From assembly GCA_003476885.1 (NCBI GenBank), contig DMUR01000109.1, positions 1 through 7,207 of the forward strand: a stretch of 7,207 nucleotides of DNA. The letters are read 5' to 3'. Below are positions 6,472 to 7,207 of the stretch, in pieces. A model generated the notes under the pieces. It saw only the letters and a list, made by a program, of their open reading frames with translations. It made no database searches and was not told the DNA's origin. The stretch is from Chloroflexota bacterium. GTDB taxonomy: Bacteria > Chloroflexota > Limnocylindria > Limnocylindrales > Limnocylindraceae. Each line of letters begins with the position of its first letter. Position 1 is the stretch's first letter. A program made the translations under genes and the position numbers.

Positions 6472-7199
6472 CGCCCACCCGCGCGCACAAGGACGATGGA
6501 GAACTCATAGAGCAAGAGGAGTGTGATCGCCAACACCAGCGGGCTTACAAGATCGGTCCCAGGCGTTGCAATGGCGCTGACGATGACAACGCCCACGACT
6601 GCGCCGCGACGCCATGCTCGTAGCTTCGCAGAAGTGACCAGTCCTACTCGAGAGAGGAAGACCAGAACGATCGGATACTCAGCAGCGACCGCAAAGAGAA
6701 GGACGAGGCCGCTCACAAAGCCAAAGTATCGATCGGCAGCGATCATCGGCAAGAGATCCTCGCTCGCAAAGCCAAGGAGGAATCCAACCGCGAATGGGAG
6801 GATGCTCCATGCAACCACCGCGCCAAGGATAAAGAGTGCGAGCGCGAGCGGAAGCCACGGCCGTGCGCTCCGCCGCTCCGCACTCGTGAGCCCGGGGCTG
6901 ATGAATGCCCATACTTGCCAGAGGAGGATCGGCATTGCAATGGCAAGGCCACCAATGAGGCTCAGCTGCATCCGTATGCCGAAAGCGTCCCCAACCCCAA
7001 TGAAATAGAGCTTGGTAGTCCCGAGCGGACCGCGGAGCAGTTCAATGAGTTGGTCGGAGACGCTAAATGCGGCAACCGCGCCAATCACCACGGCAACGGC
7101 GCAAATCAGCACTCGCCGACGAAGCTCGCGGAGGTGGTCAACCAACGGCGCCGTACGCGTCACGCTCGCGACCTCATGAAGTGCTGAATCGACCGCCAT
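6468..7199 (-). CDS. tatC: Sec-independent (twin-arginine) translocase subunit TatC
   Basis: Polytopic core of the Tat pathway; it recognises the twin-arginine signal of folded precursors and recruits TatA. The 243-residue protein has six predicted membrane helices at about 28-48, 78-100, 115-140, 157-181, 199-213 and 216-238. Family motifs are DHLRELRRRVL at 21-31, QVWAFISPGLTSAERR at 95-110 (Glu108 matches the signal-peptide-contacting Glu), a membrane Glu174 in VAAEYP, and ATPGTD at 211-216 followed by a final helix with LYE. An in-frame TAG directly precedes ATG at 7199, so the frame cannot extend further. A GTG at codon 13 (7163), with GAGGT seven bases upstream, is an alternative start that would remove a 12-residue N-terminal extension. 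No tatA or tatB is in the window. Confidence 0.95.
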   Translation of the reverse strand: MAVDSALHEVASVTRTAPLVDHLRELRRRVLICAVAVVIGAVAAFSVSDQLIELLRGPLGTTKLYFIGVGDAFGIRMQLSLIGGLAIAMPILLWQVWAFISPGLTSAERRSARPWLPLALALFILGAVVAWSILPFAVGFLLGFASEDLLPMIAADRYFGFVSGLVLLFAVAAEYPIVLVFLSRVGLVTSAKLRAWRRGAVVGVVIVSAIATPGTDLVSPLVLAITLLLLYEFSIVLVRAGGR

Positions 7200-7207
7200 C
7201 TAGGGAG

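Noticed and set aside
1..7207. Mobile elements, CRISPR arrays, tRNA genes, toxin-antitoxin or defence genes
   Set aside because: The coding space is fully taken up by housekeeping genes; I saw no direct repeat arrays, terminal inverted repeats, transposase motifs or tRNA-like cloverleaf in the short gaps.

Overview
The window is one tightly packed block of bacterial housekeeping genes, all read from the minus strand (right to left). In transcription order they are tatC, rapZ, yvcK, whiA, tpiA, gpmI, secG and the first 370 codons of an extracellular solute-binding protein that runs off the left edge. Almost every base is coding. Neighbouring genes overlap by four bases at three junctions (ATGA at tatC/rapZ and tpiA/gpmI, GTGA at yvcK/whiA) and are 3 to 7 bases apart at two more. 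The only spacers are 58 bp before secG and 45 bp before the solute-binding protein. There are no RNA genes, insertion sequences, CRISPR arrays or attachment sites that I can see.

The organism looks like a Gram-positive-type or Chloroflexota-like bacterium. WhiA together with the RapZ-YvcK-WhiA triad is typical of Firmicutes, Actinobacteria and Chloroflexota, and phosphoglycerate mutase is the cofactor-independent (GpmI) type. The compact layout, moderately high GC (about 60% by eye) and the order whiA-tpiA-gpmI-secG-substrate-binding protein suggest a streamlined genome, perhaps of the Limnocylindria kind within Chloroflexota. That placement is inference and needs a tree. GATC, and especially CGATCG and GCGATCGC, are clearly enriched throughout.

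Layout: positions 7199-6468 encode the Tat translocase core subunit. Positions 6471-3767 encode the regulatory triad: a nucleotide-binding RNase-adaptor-type protein, a CofD-like carbon and cell-envelope factor, and a sporulation/division-type DNA-binding protein. Positions 3759-1436 encode two lower-glycolysis enzymes, triose-phosphate isomerase and phosphoglycerate mutase. Positions 1377-1 encode the SecG subunit of the Sec translocon and a family 5 (oligopeptide/dipeptide-type) solute-binding protein with its own signal peptide. The genes thus combine central carbon metabolism, its likely regulators and both major protein-export routes in one apparent transcription unit, probably with a second internal promoter before secG.

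I did not find an undescribed multi-gene system. The points worth a second look are the condensed gene order, the HIP1-like octamer enrichment, a signal peptide without a lipobox on the solute-binding protein, and a four-codon coupling frame between whiA and tpiA.
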